A stretch of DNA of 64,000 bases from Bacteroidota bacterium (GTDB lineage Bacteria; Bacteroidota; Ignavibacteria; Ignavibacteriales; Melioribacteraceae). A program made the translations under genes and the position numbers. The DNA lies in the NCBI GenBank assembly GCA_018818065.1, contig JAHISV010000012.1, forward strand, positions 186,001 to 250,000. The letters run 5' to 3'. The notes below the pieces were generated by a model. That model was given only the letters and a program-made list of their open reading frames with translations, had not been told where the DNA came from and made no database searches. Shown piece by piece: positions 17,169 to 27,176 of this stretch; position 1 is the first letter of the stretch, and each line of letters begins with the position of its first letter.

Positions 17169-18759
17169 GCACGCCTCTGTTCAAATTAAAAATTTCCGGT
17201 GGTCTTCTATGTTTGGTTGCCTGCTCATATGCATAAACGAACCTAATCAATTCCGGCTCAGAAAAATGTCTGCCGGTGAATTGCAGACCTGCAGGAAGAT
17301 TATGTGAAACAAAGCCCATTGGTACTGTAATAGAAGGCATACCTGTGGGAGGTGGAATCTGGTAGCAGTTGTTTCCGTCAGGACTTTCCATGTCTCCTAC
17401 CAGGCGTGCAGGGTTACTCCAGGATGGATAAATGATAGCGTCAAGGTTATGCTCATCCATCATCGCTAATACCACCTTGGTAAATGCAACGTTTGAAGGA
17501 TCAGTATAAACATCTTCGCAGGGATCTTCCCTATCCACAGGATCAATATTATCGTACCCGATACCCCGTTCTATTCTTTCCTTAATATATGGCAGGTAAA
17601 GCCCCGACTTGTAAATATCCTCGAAGGTTTTGTAGGGTGCATTTTCACCTAATGATGCCAGGTAAATATTTACATCATGTTCGATTGTATTGCACCATAC
17701 TTCATCCTCATAGTTGTAAAAACCGGGGATATTTATTCCTTCAACAACCTCTGCCCCCAGCGCTTTAAGATCTTGCAGAGCTTTATTGAACAGTTCAACT
17801 ACTTCAGGATCAGCTCCTTCTTTGTTGCTTAGTTGTCTAAAGACTCCAATTCTTACTCCCTTCAGGTTTTCAGTTTGAAGAAATTGTGTATAGTTTTCCG
17901 GCACTTTACCTTCAGAGAGTTTGGTAATTGGGTCTGCCGGGTCATAACCTGCTATCACCTCAAACACCCGAACAGCGTCCTCTACAGTACGGCACATAGG
18001 ACCACCAATATCATTACGCAAGTAAAGCGGGATAATGCCATCACGACTTGTTAAGCCCATCGTGGAGCGGATACCAACCAAACATGCATGTGAAGAGGGA
18101 CCCCTGATTGAATTACCTGTATCAGACCCCAAACCAATCATTCCAAAGTTGGAAGCCACTGCCGCCGCCGTTCCTCCGCTTGAACCGGCAGGAACATGAT
18201 CCAGATTATAGGGGTTACGTGTTATTCCCGCAATGGAGCTCTCTGTTACTTCGGCACTAAATGCCCACTCGGCCATATTCGACTTGCATAAAACTATTGC
18301 GCCAGCTTCCTTTAGTTTACGAACCTGGTAAGAATCATCCGGTGGGATTGAACCTTTAAGAGCGAGTGAACCTCCTGTAGTTTGAATACCCTCAGTATCA
18401 AAATTATCTTTTACTACAACAGGTATACCATGCAAGGGTCTTAACTTGCCTGTATTTTTAAATTCTTCATCCAGTTCACGCGCAATTTTAATGGCGTCCG
18501 GGTTGATTAATATTATGGCATTCAATCTGGATGACTGATCAAATCTGGCAATCTTTTCAAGATAATACCCGGTCAATTTTTCACTTGTTAACTCACCATT
18601 TTTGAAAGACTCGTGTATTTGAGCAATTGTCGCTTCTTCAATCAAATTTGCAAGTGAAACCATGTCAGGTTTTTCATCATTATTTTGAACACATCCTGAA
18701 TGGATGAAAGAGAATATACTCCAAAAGATTATAATTCCACTTCTAGCAGTATTATTCAT
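17158..18759 (-). CDS. Amidase-signature family enzyme, lipoprotein
   Basis: A hydrolase of amide bonds of the amidase signature family (GatA/amidase fold). The catalytic Lys-cisSer-Ser set is visible: VVVKDNFDT (Lys), [11 protein letters not shown] (cis-Ser) and [13 protein letters not shown] (nucleophile Ser). A lipoprotein signal with HSGC near residue 21-24 places it at the cell envelope, so it is not the cytoplasmic GatA subunit. The frame starts at 18786, but GGAGATGCTC before the ATG at 18759 marks the better start. It overlaps both neighbours, which argues for coupled translation. The substrate cannot be read from sequence. Confidence 0.9.
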   Translation of the reverse strand: MNNTARSGIIIFWSIFSFIHSGCVQNNDEKPDMVSLANLIEEATIAQIHESFKNGELTSEKLTGYYLEKIARFDQSSRLNAIILINPDAIKIARELDEEFKNTGKLRPLHGIPVVVKDNFDTEGIQTTGGSLALKGSIPPDDSYQVRKLKEAGAIVLCKSNMAEWAFSAEVTESSIAGITRNPYNLDHVPAGSSGGTAAAVASNFGMIGLGSDTGNSIRGPSSHACLVGIRSTMGLTSRDGIIPLYLRNDIGGPMCRTVEDAVRVFEVIAGYDPADPITKLSEGKVPENYTQFLQTENLKGVRIGVFRQLSNKEGADPEVVELFNKALQDLKALGAEVVEGINIPGFYNYEDEVWCNTIEHDVNIYLASLGENAPYKTFEDIYKSGLYLPYIKERIERGIGYDNIDPVDREDPCEDVYTDPSNVAFTKVVLAMMDEHNLDAIIYPSWSNPARLVGDMESPDGNNCYQIPPPTGMPSITVPMGFVSHNLPAGLQFTGRHFSEPELIRFVYAYEQATKHRRPPEIFNLNRGVHGK

Positions 18760-19255
18760 GAGCATCTCCTCTGTTATATGGTTCAATGGAGTAGAGAATT
18801 TCTTTAATTCGTGTCTTGGATCTTTCCCTGAGCGACAAAGGATACCAATAGATTATGCTGTAGCAAATATCAGCCTTCGGATAAAAAATATAACTGCTGA
18901 TTTCAATCTCATATTCAGCGTATGCCTTCGCTTTTCCCTGATAAGCATGATAGGTAATGTCATTCATGGATCTTTTATAATTACTCTCCAACACAAGGTC
19001 CGTGGTAATTTCTCCAAGGAATCCCTTTACAAAAACCAGGGCAGTATCAACCTCAAAACCTTCGCCAAACCTAAGTAGAATGAATTGTTCTAACTTATCC
19101 GGGGACCGGGCATCAAAGAAATGAAGTTCATAATTTGGAATCCAATCGACTGGAAGAGTCAAAGACAATTCGGGGCTTTCTTTCGGATAAACATAGTCTT
19201 GAGCAAAACAATTGAGGGTAATTCCCAGCAGGAATAGTAAAATGCATTTAGTCAT
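18752..19255 (-). CDS. Exported protein of unknown function
   Basis: 167 residues with a signal peptide ([16 protein letters not shown]) and a probable cleavage site after FAQ. The mature part alternates short strands ([33 protein letters not shown]) and ends in a helix with many Arg and Lys. The overall look is of a PsbP-like or lipid-carrier alpha/beta fold, but I do not recognise a family. The 3' end overlaps the amidase start by 8 bases, so the product may act with that envelope enzyme. Confidence 0.7.
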   Translation of the reverse strand: MTKCILLFLLGITLNCFAQDYVYPKESPELSLTLPVDWIPNYELHFFDARSPDKLEQFILLRFGEGFEVDTALVFVKGFLGEITTDLVLESNYKRSMNDITYHAYQGKAKAYAEYEIEISSYIFYPKADICYSIIYWYPLSLRERSKTRIKEILYSIEPYNRGDAHE

Positions 19256-19280
19256 CTATCGAACCGATTTTATTTAGAAG

Positions 19281-20096
19281 TTATTTTCTGGTCTCGACAA
19301 AATTATCAATAAGCTTTCGCGCAATACTGACAGTATCAGGTATAACCGGCAGCTTATCATGAAAGAACCAATCAGCATCAACAATTTCTTCTTCGTCAAT
19401 CTTAATCTCGCCTGATTCCCATTCTGCCGTAAATCCTATCATTAAAGAGTTTGGAAAGGGCCATGTCTGGCTTCCAAAATACTGAATATTCTTTACTTCA
19501 ATCCCGGCTTCCTCTCTTACTTCTCTTTTTACACAATCCTCAAGTGATTCTCCAGGTTCTACAAAACCTGCTAAAACACTATACATTTCCACGGGGAATC
19601 GTTTGGATCTTCCAAGGAGTATTTTATCATCCTTGACGACGGCTGCAATAACTGCAGGCGCCTGCTGCGGATAAAACACTTCCGAGCACACTGTGCAAGT
19701 TCTGGCAAATTCATTTTTCTCAATTATAGTTTTCCCACCGCACTTACCACAATAACGATTTCTAGTATGGAAGTAAAGCGTTTGAAATGCACGAGCGGCA
19801 AGAAAAAACTCTCTTTCTTCAAGAACATAATATGATTTTCTTAATCTGATAAATTCAAAGAAATCAGTTTCCGGCTCTTCGATTAGTCGTGCAACATAAT
19901 ACTCTTTCTCCTCATGTTCACCAAGGAAATAGAATTCATCAATGATTTCATGAATAGCCTCAAGTTGATATTTATTTGGAAGTGAACTCTTCTCTATCCC
20001 AGGCAGAAGGAGAATTCCATCATTCAAGAAAATGAACCAAATGGATTCCTGGCTGATTTCGTTCGGAGGTTTTATTGATGATTTAAATCTATCCAT
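19281..20096 (-). CDS. nudC: NAD(H)/NAD-cap pyrophosphatase NudC
   Basis: A 271-residue Nudix hydrolase that cleaves NADH to NMNH and AMP and can decap NAD-capped RNA. A four-Cys zinc ribbon lies in the middle (CGKCGG and CTVCSE). The Nudix box follows the pattern G-x5-E-x7-REVxEEAG within VLAGFVEPGESLEDCV and REVREEAG. The NudC-specific signature SQTWPFPNSLMIGF is present downstream. The gap to the next gene is 25 bases, so it may lead the exported protein-amidase-FKBP operon. Its promoter lies just after the nqr terminator. Confidence 0.95.
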   Translation of the reverse strand: MDRFKSSIKPPNEISQESIWFIFLNDGILLLPGIEKSSLPNKYQLEAIHEIIDEFYFLGEHEEKEYYVARLIEEPETDFFEFIRLRKSYYVLEEREFFLAARAFQTLYFHTRNRYCGKCGGKTIIEKNEFARTCTVCSEVFYPQQAPAVIAAVVKDDKILLGRSKRFPVEMYSVLAGFVEPGESLEDCVKREVREEAGIEVKNIQYFGSQTWPFPNSLMIGFTAEWESGEIKIDEEEIVDADWFFHDKLPVIPDTVSIARKLIDNFVETRK

Positions 20097-20134
20097 TCGT
20101 ACAATTCATTTTTTACTGCTTATAGATGAATATA

Positions 20135-20157
20135 AAAAACCCCGACAATTGTCGGGG
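20135..20157 (-). terminator. Rho-independent terminator of the nqr operon
   Basis: A perfect 18-base palindrome, CCCCGACAATTGTCGGGG at 20140-20157, is followed on the minus strand by TTTTTTATA. It lies 13 bases after the nqrF stop. Confidence 0.93.
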
Positions 20158-20169
20158 CTAAAATTTGCT

Positions 20170-21405
20170 TTATCCGCCGAAATCATCCAGCATGATATTC
20201 TCAGGTTCTACACCTAAATTTTCCAGCATTTTAATTACTGAAGAGTTCATCATTGGAGGACCGCACATGTAGAATTCACAGTCTTCAGGAGCAGGATGAT
20301 CTTTTAGATAACTTTCGTAAAGTACCTGATGGATGAATCCTGTTTTACCTTTCCAGTTATCTTCCGGCAATGGCTCTGAAAGAGCAAGATGCCATTCAAA
20401 ATTTGGATTATCTTCAGCAAGCTTATCAAATTCTTCATTGTAGAATGATTCCCTTAAGCTACGGGCACCATACCAGAAGGACATTTTGCGTTTTGACTTA
20501 AGACGTTTTAACTGGTCAAAAATATGAGAGCGCATTGGAGCCATACCGGCGCCGCCGCCAACAAATACCATTTCAGCGTCAGTTTCTTTGGCGAAGAATT
20601 CACCATAAGGACCTGAAATAATACACTTATCACCCGGCTTCAAATTAAAAATATAAGATGACATCTGCCCCGGAGGAATGCTATCATCATTAGGAGGTGG
20701 AGACGCAATCCTAACATTCAACATGATAAGCCCTTTCTCCTCAGGATATGAAGCCATAGAATATGCACGGAGAACGTCTTCCTTAACATTGGAGACATAA
20801 CGCCACATGTTGAATTTGTCCCAATCGCCACGGTATTCTTCTTCTATATCAAAATCTTTATAATTTGCAATGTGAGGTGGAGCTTCAATCTGAATATAAC
20901 CACCGGCACGAAAATCAACGTCTTCACCTTCGGGCAATTCCAGCAACAGTTCCTTAATGAAAGTAGCAACATTGTGATTTGAGCGAACAGTACATTCCCA
21001 CTTTCTAACTGAAAACACTTCTTCAGGTATTTCAATTTTTAAGTCATTTTTAACCGCAACCTGACATGAAAGCCGGTAGCCTTCTTTAACTTCTTTTCTC
21101 GTCATCATGGCTTTTTCGGTTGGTAAAACATCGCCGCCACCTTCAAGCACTTTGCACTTACATTGTGCACAGGTACCGCCACCGCCGCATGCAGAAGGAA
21201 CAAATATTTTTTGTCCAGCCAAAGCTCCTAAAAGTTTTTCACCAATAGGGACCGAAACAGCTTTTTCTTCATCATTATTGATTAATATTCGTGCATTACC
21301 TGTAGCAACAAGTTTTGATTTAGCAAATAATATTAATATAACCAGCGCAAGAACAATGAGAATAAACATTCCAACACTGAGTAGTATGAGACTTAATCCA
21401 GACAT
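20170..21405 (-). CDS. nqrF: Na+-NQR subunit F (NADH dehydrogenase, 2Fe-2S/FAD)
   Basis: This is the electron entry subunit, oxidising NADH on the cytoplasmic side. An N-terminal membrane helix lies near 5-28. A plant-type 2Fe-2S domain follows, with Cys73, Cys79, Cys82 ([11 protein letters not shown]) and Cys114 (YRLSCQV). FAD is bound by RAYSMASYP, and NADH by [14 protein letters not shown] and the C-terminal FYMCGPPMM. The length of 411 matches the family. It is the last gene of nqrABCDEF, 11 bases after nqrE, and is followed by a strong terminator. Confidence 0.97.
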   Translation of the reverse strand: MSGLSLILLSVGMFILIVLALVILILFAKSKLVATGNARILINNDEEKAVSVPIGEKLLGALAGQKIFVPSACGGGGTCAQCKCKVLEGGGDVLPTEKAMMTRKEVKEGYRLSCQVAVKNDLKIEIPEEVFSVRKWECTVRSNHNVATFIKELLLELPEGEDVDFRAGGYIQIEAPPHIANYKDFDIEEEYRGDWDKFNMWRYVSNVKEDVLRAYSMASYPEEKGLIMLNVRIASPPPNDDSIPPGQMSSYIFNLKPGDKCIISGPYGEFFAKETDAEMVFVGGGAGMAPMRSHIFDQLKRLKSKRKMSFWYGARSLRESFYNEEFDKLAEDNPNFEWHLALSEPLPEDNWKGKTGFIHQVLYESYLKDHPAPEDCEFYMCGPPMMNSSVIKMLENLGVEPENIMLDDFGG

Positions 21406-21416
21406 TTATCATAACC

Positions 21417-22028
21417 CTATAATTGAATTCCTGAAAATAACATAAACGCAATAGCCATAAGGCCTGCTGTAATAAATGTGATACCTAAACCACGTAAACC
21501 TTTTGGAACATTACTATACTTCATTTTTTCTCTAATCCCCGCAAGAGCAATAATAGCCAGGGCGAAGCCAACTCCTGATCCAAGACCAAAAACAACACTA
21601 TCACCAAAACCATAATCTCTTTCTACCATTAGCAAGGAACCGCCGAGAATAGCGCAGTTAACTGTTATAAGGGGTAGAAAGATACCGAGTGAATTGTAAA
21701 GCGCCGGCACGTATTTATCAAGTGTCATCTCAAGTATCTGAACCATCGCGGCAATAACACCTATGTAAGTAATCAAACCTAAAAAAGTAAGATCAACTCC
21801 GGGTAAGCCAACCCAATCCAGAGCACCTGCACGTAAAACGTGATTGTAAAGCAAATTGTTAACAGGAAGAGTAATCGCCTGAACCACAACAACGGCAATA
21901 CCTAATCCAACTGCCGTCTCAACTCTTTTAGAAACAGCCAGAAAAGTACACATGCCCAAAAAGAAGGCAAGTGCCATGTTCTCAATAAAAACCGATTTAA
22001 CGAATAAACTTATATAATGTTCTATCAT
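21417..22028 (-). CDS. nqrE: Na+-NQR subunit E
   Basis: A 203-residue protein with six hydrophobic segments, homologous to NqrD and RnfA. Two conserved half-membrane Cys sites are visible, [10 protein letters not shown] near 26 and VNCAILGG near 120, which with the equivalent NqrD cysteines hold the intramembrane iron centre. It starts with FFLG after a short amphipathic N-terminus. The spacing of 2 bases to nqrD shows a tight operon. Confidence 0.97.
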   Translation of the reverse strand: MIEHYISLFVKSVFIENMALAFFLGMCTFLAVSKRVETAVGLGIAVVVVQAITLPVNNLLYNHVLRAGALDWVGLPGVDLTFLGLITYIGVIAAMVQILEMTLDKYVPALYNSLGIFLPLITVNCAILGGSLLMVERDYGFGDSVVFGLGSGVGFALAIIALAGIREKMKYSNVPKGLRGLGITFITAGLMAIAFMLFSGIQL

Positions 22029-22030
22029 TG

Positions 22031-22651
22031 TTATGCCTCTTCAACTTGATCGGGTTTCCAGGTTCTGATTCCCCATATTAAAAGTCCGATTATAATGAAC
22101 GCGCTTGGAGCGAGTAAGAACAATCCATTTCCAACATACCAGCCACCTTCTGTTGTAAGTGGAAGGATTGAATAACCAAGTAACTTGCCCGAACCAATCA
22201 GTTCGCGCCAGAAACCAACAAAAAGGAGTACAAAAGCGTAACCCAGTCCGTTTCCGAAACCATCCATCAGACTTGTTAATGGAGTATTTTTTAAGGCAAA
22301 GGCTTCAGCCCTTCCCATTACAATACAATTGGTAATGATGAGACCAACATAAACTGAGAGCTGCTTGCTCACGTCGAAAGCATATGCTTTTATCAATTGA
22401 TCGGCTATAATAACCAACGATGCAATAATTGTCATTTCAACGAGTATGCGAATACTGCTTGGGATATGGTTACGAATTAAACTTACGGAATAGTTAGAGA
22501 AAGCCGTAACGAATGTAACCGCAAGCGCCATAACTATAGCAGTTTCCAGTTTGGATGTAACAGCAAGAGCCGAACATATTCCCAATATCTGCAAGGCAAT
22601 AGGGTTATTATCAAAAATTGGTTCCCATAAAATCTTTTTCATCTTACTCAT
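22031..22651 (-). CDS. nqrD: Na+-NQR subunit D
   Basis: A 206-residue six-helix membrane protein that forms an inverted pair with NqrE. Conserved Cys are in [15 protein letters not shown] near 25 and [14 protein letters not shown] near 110. These bind the iron centre between the NqrF and NqrC/B sides. Its start overlaps the nqrC end by 8 bases. NqrM is thought to deliver iron to this site, which links it to the small gene at 13026. Confidence 0.97.
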   Translation of the reverse strand: MSKMKKILWEPIFDNNPIALQILGICSALAVTSKLETAIVMALAVTFVTAFSNYSVSLIRNHIPSSIRILVEMTIIASLVIIADQLIKAYAFDVSKQLSVYVGLIITNCIVMGRAEAFALKNTPLTSLMDGFGNGLGYAFVLLFVGFWRELIGSGKLLGYSILPLTTEGGWYVGNGLFLLAPSAFIIIGLLIWGIRTWKPDQVEEA

Positions 22652-23438
22652 GTTGTCCCTCCTTCACCTTTGCCATAAAAGGGCCATAACCATTTTCACC
22701 TAACCAAAATCTTACAAGATTACTAACACCTCTGCTCGTTAAAGTAGATCCGGAAAGTCCATCAATTTGATACTCTGCCTTTGGATTTGATTGATCCACA
22801 GTTCCTTTAATGACAGAGATAGCAATATCACCATTCTCATCAAATGCTTTCTTTCCTTTCCATTGAGCCTTCCACTTAGGGTTATCAACCTCACCGCCTA
22901 AACCGGGAGTTTCACCATGTTCGTAAAAGGTAAATCCTTTTATGGTTCTAAGATCAGTATCGAGAGCAACAAAGCCCCACAAAGTTGACCAAAGACCTTT
23001 TCCGTATATTGGGAAGATAAATTTATCAACTACTTTATCTTTCATAACTTCGTAGATAACCATATGCTTAGGAAGCTTTTTTATCCCGGCAATATCAATT
23101 TCCGAGGGAATTAGTTCCGTGAACTTAGGGTCGCTGGTCATTTTCTTGGTGTCAAATGTTTCCGGGTTCAAATCCTTTGTGTATTGTTTCTCGTTAAGAA
23201 TTTCGCCGGTTTTAACGTCTATAAGCTTTGCCTGAATATTTTCCTCGTAAGTTTTCTGAACATCTGTGGAGCCTTTAAGTAAGTCTCCGGCCGCGAGGAT
23301 ATTGGTAAGCTTATCTAACTTTTTATTCTCTTCCTGTCTATCACTAAGGGCAACAGTAGCCGATGAAACCAGCACCGAACATACAAGGCATACTCCCAAA
23401 GCAACCATGAGCGTTTTTTTTGTGCTATCAGCTGACAT
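22644..23438 (-). CDS. nqrC: Na+-NQR subunit C (covalent FMN)
   Basis: 264 residues with one N-terminal membrane helix ([20 protein letters not shown]). The FMN attachment motif is [10 protein letters not shown] near 226-235. It fits the ApbE consensus D-x-x-S-G-A-T with Ser in place of Ala, which puts FMN on Thr232. Other family signs are [11 protein letters not shown] and the WGFVALD strand. ApbE at 13279 is the expected modifying enzyme. It overlaps nqrB by 11 bases and nqrD by 8. Confidence 0.97.
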   Translation of the reverse strand: MSADSTKKTLMVALGVCLVCSVLVSSATVALSDRQEENKKLDKLTNILAAGDLLKGSTDVQKTYEENIQAKLIDVKTGEILNEKQYTKDLNPETFDTKKMTSDPKFTELIPSEIDIAGIKKLPKHMVIYEVMKDKVVDKFIFPIYGKGLWSTLWGFVALDTDLRTIKGFTFYEHGETPGLGGEVDNPKWKAQWKGKKAFDENGDIAISVIKGTVDQSNPKAEYQIDGLSGSTLTSRGVSNLVRFWLGENGYGPFMAKVKEGQHE

Positions 23439-24627
23439 GTTTTAAGGCTCTCCTTTTGATGTTAGCATTAATAAATATTTTGTCAATAATTGGTGCAAAT
23501 ACATTCATGAAAAGTATTGCCAGCATCATACCTTCCGGGAAAGCAGGATTGACAACACGAACCATAACTACAAGAATACCAATCATCAATCCATAGACAA
23601 TTTTTCCTTTTTCAGTATATGCAGCAGATACAGGATCTGTAGCCATGAAAACAGCGCCAAATGCGAACCCACCATAAACAAAATGTTGAATAGGAGATAC
23701 GGCAAACATTGGGTTGGTAGTGCTTCCAATTAAATTGAATATCAGAGACATTCCAAGAGCACCAAAAACAATGCTCAGGATTATTCGCCAGGATCCAATT
23801 CCACTTATTATCAAAACTGCCGCACCAATGAGACATGCAAGCGCCGAGGTCTCACCCATTGAACCGGGAATCAAACCTATAAAAGCATCCCACAAAGAGT
23901 AGGACAAACTCATAGCTGAATCGGCTACCTGCGCAAGTGGTGTTGCCTGGCTTAAACCATCAACCGCAACCCAAACTTTATCGCCAGAAATTGCAGCCGG
24001 GTAAGCGAAGAATAGAAAGGCTCTGCCTGCCAATGCCGGATTAATTACATTCATTCCTACACCACCAAAAACTTCTTTGGCTATAACTACGCCAAAAGTT
24101 ATTCCGAGAGCTACCTGCCAATAAGGAATATTAGGTGGAACGATTAAAGGGAATAATAAACCGGTGACAAGAAACCCTTCATTTATTTCATGCTTTCTGA
24201 TTACGGCAAATATAACCTCCCAAAAACCACCTACAGCCATTGTTACTGCATAAACGGGGAAGAAAAACAATGAGCCATGCAACAGGTTGTCCCATAAATT
24301 TGTCGGATCGAATCCTAACCCCAGCATTTTAATGAAATCTGCCTGCCAGGTTGTTGTTGCAATTCCCAAATTACTAATGGCAAGATTTGCCTGATAGCCG
24401 GTATTGTATAATGCCATCAAAACAGCAGGTATCAATGCGTACACAACCATCATCATCATTCGTTTTAGATCAAGCGCATCTCTAACATGGGCACTGCCTT
24501 TGGTTCTGCTGCCTGAAGTGTAGAGAAAGGTATCGATCATTTCATAAACAGGATAGAATTTTTTAAGCTTACCTTCGCCCTCAAAATGTCTTTCTTGTTT
24601 ATCTAAAAATTTGCGTAAGAATTTCAC
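23428..24627 (-). CDS. nqrB: Na+-NQR subunit B (Na+ channel, covalent FMN)
   Basis: A 399-residue membrane protein with about ten helices, the Na+-translocating subunit that also holds riboflavin and a covalent FMN. The flavinylation site [11 protein letters not shown] at 223-233 matches the ApbE consensus and predicts FMN on Thr229. Further family landmarks are the N-terminal cytoplasmic helix before [25 protein letters not shown], and [16 protein letters not shown]. Start and stop are nested tightly with nqrA (one shared base) and nqrC. Confidence 0.97.
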   Translation of the reverse strand: MKFLRKFLDKQERHFEGEGKLKKFYPVYEMIDTFLYTSGSRTKGSAHVRDALDLKRMMMMVVYALIPAVLMALYNTGYQANLAISNLGIATTTWQADFIKMLGLGFDPTNLWDNLLHGSLFFFPVYAVTMAVGGFWEVIFAVIRKHEINEGFLVTGLLFPLIVPPNIPYWQVALGITFGVVIAKEVFGGVGMNVINPALAGRAFLFFAYPAAISGDKVWVAVDGLSQATPLAQVADSAMSLSYSLWDAFIGLIPGSMGETSALACLIGAAVLIISGIGSWRIILSIVFGALGMSLIFNLIGSTTNPMFAVSPIQHFVYGGFAFGAVFMATDPVSAAYTEKGKIVYGLMIGILVVMVRVVNPAFPEGMMLAILFMNVFAPIIDKIFINANIKRRALKHVS

Positions 24628-25976
24628 TAGCCTTCCTTTTCAATTGTAGTTAAATTTCTTCGTAGGTTAATTCCATGATCTATCTTAGATGGACAAACGT
24701 AAGTACAAAGAGCCAGATCTTCTTCAATCAGTTCCATGCATCCAAGTTTTTCAGCCTCTTCAATATCATCCACAGCTAACGCTCTTAACAAGTAAGTAGG
24801 GATAATGTCCAAAGGCATTACTTTTTCATAGCTGCCAACAGGCACAATAGCTCTTGGCCCACCGTTGAGACTCGTAGTAAAGTTAAATTTTTTCTTAGGA
24901 GTGATTACTGAACCTAGAATCCTCTTTACTGAAAAAAGATTAAATCCGGGAGTTAACCATCCCAAAAACTCACGCTTCGTTTCTTCGGGAATAACGGAGA
25001 TTTGCTGATGATATCTACCAAGATAACCTAGAACTTCATTGCCTTTTCTACCGGAAAGGACAGAGCCTGAAATTATTCTGTTTTCACCTTCTTTCAGTTC
25101 ACCACCTGTTATATCGAACATAGAGGCACCGACTCTTGTTTTTACGAGCCGTGGGTTCTTAACTGACGGTCCTGCCAGGGAAATAACTCTTTCAACACTC
25201 AGTTTGCCACTGACTAAAAATTTACCAATAGCTATCACATCCTGAAGATCAATATTCCAGACAATTTTTTTACTGTTTACCGGATCAAGGAAATGAATGT
25301 GAGTGCCAACATTACCCGCGGGATGAATACCAGAAAAATTTTCAATTTCAACATTGGTCAATCCGGTAAGCTCTACCCTTAGTGCCGGACTCTTACAGAC
25401 AAATACTTTGCCACTTGTTAATTTAGAAAGTGCGGTAACACCATTCTGAAAGTGTTTTTCATTCCCTTCCATAATGACATTCATATCTGGCGCCAAAGGA
25501 TTTGTATCGAGGGCTGTGATAAAAAGTGATCTTGGAGTCTCATCCGGGTTTGCGACTTTGCCGAACGGACGCTGCCTGATCGCAGTCCAAAGACCGGATT
25601 CGAGCAATAACTCTTTCACCTTGTCAGCGTTGATATCAGCCAATTCGTTTTCGGAAAATGATTTAAATGTTTCTTCATCATTCCCGCTCAATTCGATAAC
25701 CAAGGATTCGAAAACTCTTTTTTCTCCTCTGTTGATTTCGATTACCTTTCCCGCACCTGGCGAAGTAAACCTGACAGAAGGCATTTTCTTATCAGTAAAG
25801 AGGAGTTGTCCCAACTTTACTTCATCCCCCACCTGTACGATCATTGTTGGTTTCATACCAACATAGTCATATCCTATAACAGCTACTTTCTTGGGGTTCT
25901 TGGTGCCTTCAATAACCTGTTTTGGTTCGCCGGCAATCGGAAGGGTTAAGCCTTTCTTAATTGTGGTAAGTGCCAT
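24627..25976 (-). CDS. nqrA: Na+-NQR subunit A
   Basis: A 449-residue soluble subunit on the cytoplasmic face, the first gene of the operon. Family features are [14 protein letters not shown] at the N-terminus, [54 protein letters not shown] near 240 and [13 protein letters not shown]. It has no membrane segment. Its N-terminal region resembles a barrel-sandwich hybrid domain as in RnfC. The operon promoter must lie in the 411-base gap upstream. Confidence 0.96.
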   Translation of the reverse strand: MALTTIKKGLTLPIAGEPKQVIEGTKNPKKVAVIGYDYVGMKPTMIVQVGDEVKLGQLLFTDKKMPSVRFTSPGAGKVIEINRGEKRVFESLVIELSGNDEETFKSFSENELADINADKVKELLLESGLWTAIRQRPFGKVANPDETPRSLFITALDTNPLAPDMNVIMEGNEKHFQNGVTALSKLTSGKVFVCKSPALRVELTGLTNVEIENFSGIHPAGNVGTHIHFLDPVNSKKIVWNIDLQDVIAIGKFLVSGKLSVERVISLAGPSVKNPRLVKTRVGASMFDITGGELKEGENRIISGSVLSGRKGNEVLGYLGRYHQQISVIPEETKREFLGWLTPGFNLFSVKRILGSVITPKKKFNFTTSLNGGPRAIVPVGSYEKVMPLDIIPTYLLRALAVDDIEEAEKLGCMELIEEDLALCTYVCPSKIDHGINLRRNLTTIEKEG

Positions 25977-26387
25977 AGTGTCCTTAATAACTTCTTTAAT
26001 TTATTTTCAATTTCAAATTTGTGCTTGGTAAATTTATAAGACAATATACTATTATTTACAACATTTAGTTAAACTACATGCTAAATTCTTGCCAATCTCT
26101 ATTAACTATTCATTAAAATAAACAATTCCATAGTTTAAATAAATTCTTCATTTTCAGGAAAATTAAAAAAACTTTAACCCAATAAAAAGACCAACTAATC
26201 TAATTATTTACTGTTGTCAAAATCAAGTCCTTATAACACTTTATAGACTAAAACATCAAGAAAGTGTTGTTAGAGATAAACACTTAATCGGACTATTCTG
26301 CTGAACATTTTTTAATATAATTGTTTTTAACAGGAAATATTATTTCATTTTACTCACTAAAATTTGGGAGTGAATTAGAATCGAATC
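25977..26387. other. Intergenic region upstream of nqrA
   Basis: These 411 AT-rich bases hold no gene. The nqr promoter on the minus strand should be near the left end. An 8-bp perfect inverted repeat, AACACTTT at 26235-26242 and AAAGTGTT at 26261-26268 with an 18-base spacer, is the only ordered element I see. It lies over 250 bases from nqrA, so it is not an obvious nqr operator. Confidence 0.5.
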
Positions 26388-27086
26388 CTAGAAAAATTCT
26401 TCTCCACCATTAGCGAATATCCTCTTTCTCGATTGAATTTCGAACCAGGCATGAGAATCTTTTTCTTTTGAAGCAAGTTTTTGCAGCTCAGAAGTTGAAA
26501 TTCTGGAGTACTTCACCCTTTCAACTTTATACATCATAAATCTTCTTTTAATTAGTTCAAAAGCCTTCAGATCCCCGTTTGATTTCCACAAAGCATATAA
26601 TTGTCCGCTATCCAGATTATTATAATAAGCGTTCGCCTTTTCATCATTATTCTTCTTAAGCAAATATTTGGCGTAAGTATCTCCCTCTTCTTCTGCCCTT
26701 TCCTCAAGTTCTTCTATTGAAAGTTCTTTATAATTTATGGGTCTATTCTTCCACTCAGAATAAACTACCTCATAGGCAAAAGGAATAAATCCAGTGGTCG
26801 CAATAAGGATAAATACAATGCCAACACGGAGTTTTACAAGAGACTTTTTATAACCGGAGATAAACAGCACTATACCAATCAATGATAGAAAAATTAGCGG
26901 AAGGAAGGAATTTATGGTAAGAATTGCAAGAGTTGATGATTTATCGCCACTGTAACTCTCGGGATACAACAGATTCCAGATAAAAATCCCGAATGCGAGT
27001 ATGCCGGGAGTAACAAATAGATAAAATAAAGCCAGCCATAATTTACGCTGAAATTTTGTATTGTAATATTCTTCTTCCGTAATCAT
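26388..27086 (-). CDS. Membrane protein of unknown function
   Basis: 232 residues. Three hydrophobic segments lie near 18-38, 50-75 and 85-105 (LALFYLFVTPGILAFGIFIW, SFLPLIFLSLIGIVLFI, VGIVFILIATTGFIPFA). They are followed by a soluble, charged, mainly helical C-terminal half with short repeated helices (IEELEERAEEEGDTYAKYL and SELQKLASKEKDSHAWF). These two look like a diverged internal repeat of about 35 residues. I do not recognise a family. It is 90 bases from the TPR kinase gene on the same strand and could be co-transcribed with it. Confidence 0.65.
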   Translation of the reverse strand: MITEEEYYNTKFQRKLWLALFYLFVTPGILAFGIFIWNLLYPESYSGDKSSTLAILTINSFLPLIFLSLIGIVLFISGYKKSLVKLRVGIVFILIATTGFIPFAYEVVYSEWKNRPINYKELSIEELEERAEEEGDTYAKYLLKKNNDEKANAYYNNLDSGQLYALWKSNGDLKAFELIKRRFMMYKVERVKYSRISTSELQKLASKEKDSHAWFEIQSRKRIFANGGEEFF

Positions 27087-27176
27087 TCCACTATTCCATA
27101 GTTTTCCTAATCTATAGTCGAATGATAATTGTAAAATTTTAGGATAGGATACACATTCCGTTAAATGAAAAGGCTA

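Noticed and set aside
26370..26395. GAATCGAATCC resembling a tRNA T-loop
   Set aside because: No acceptor stem, anticodon arm or CCA end can be drawn around it, and it overlaps the end of a coding region.
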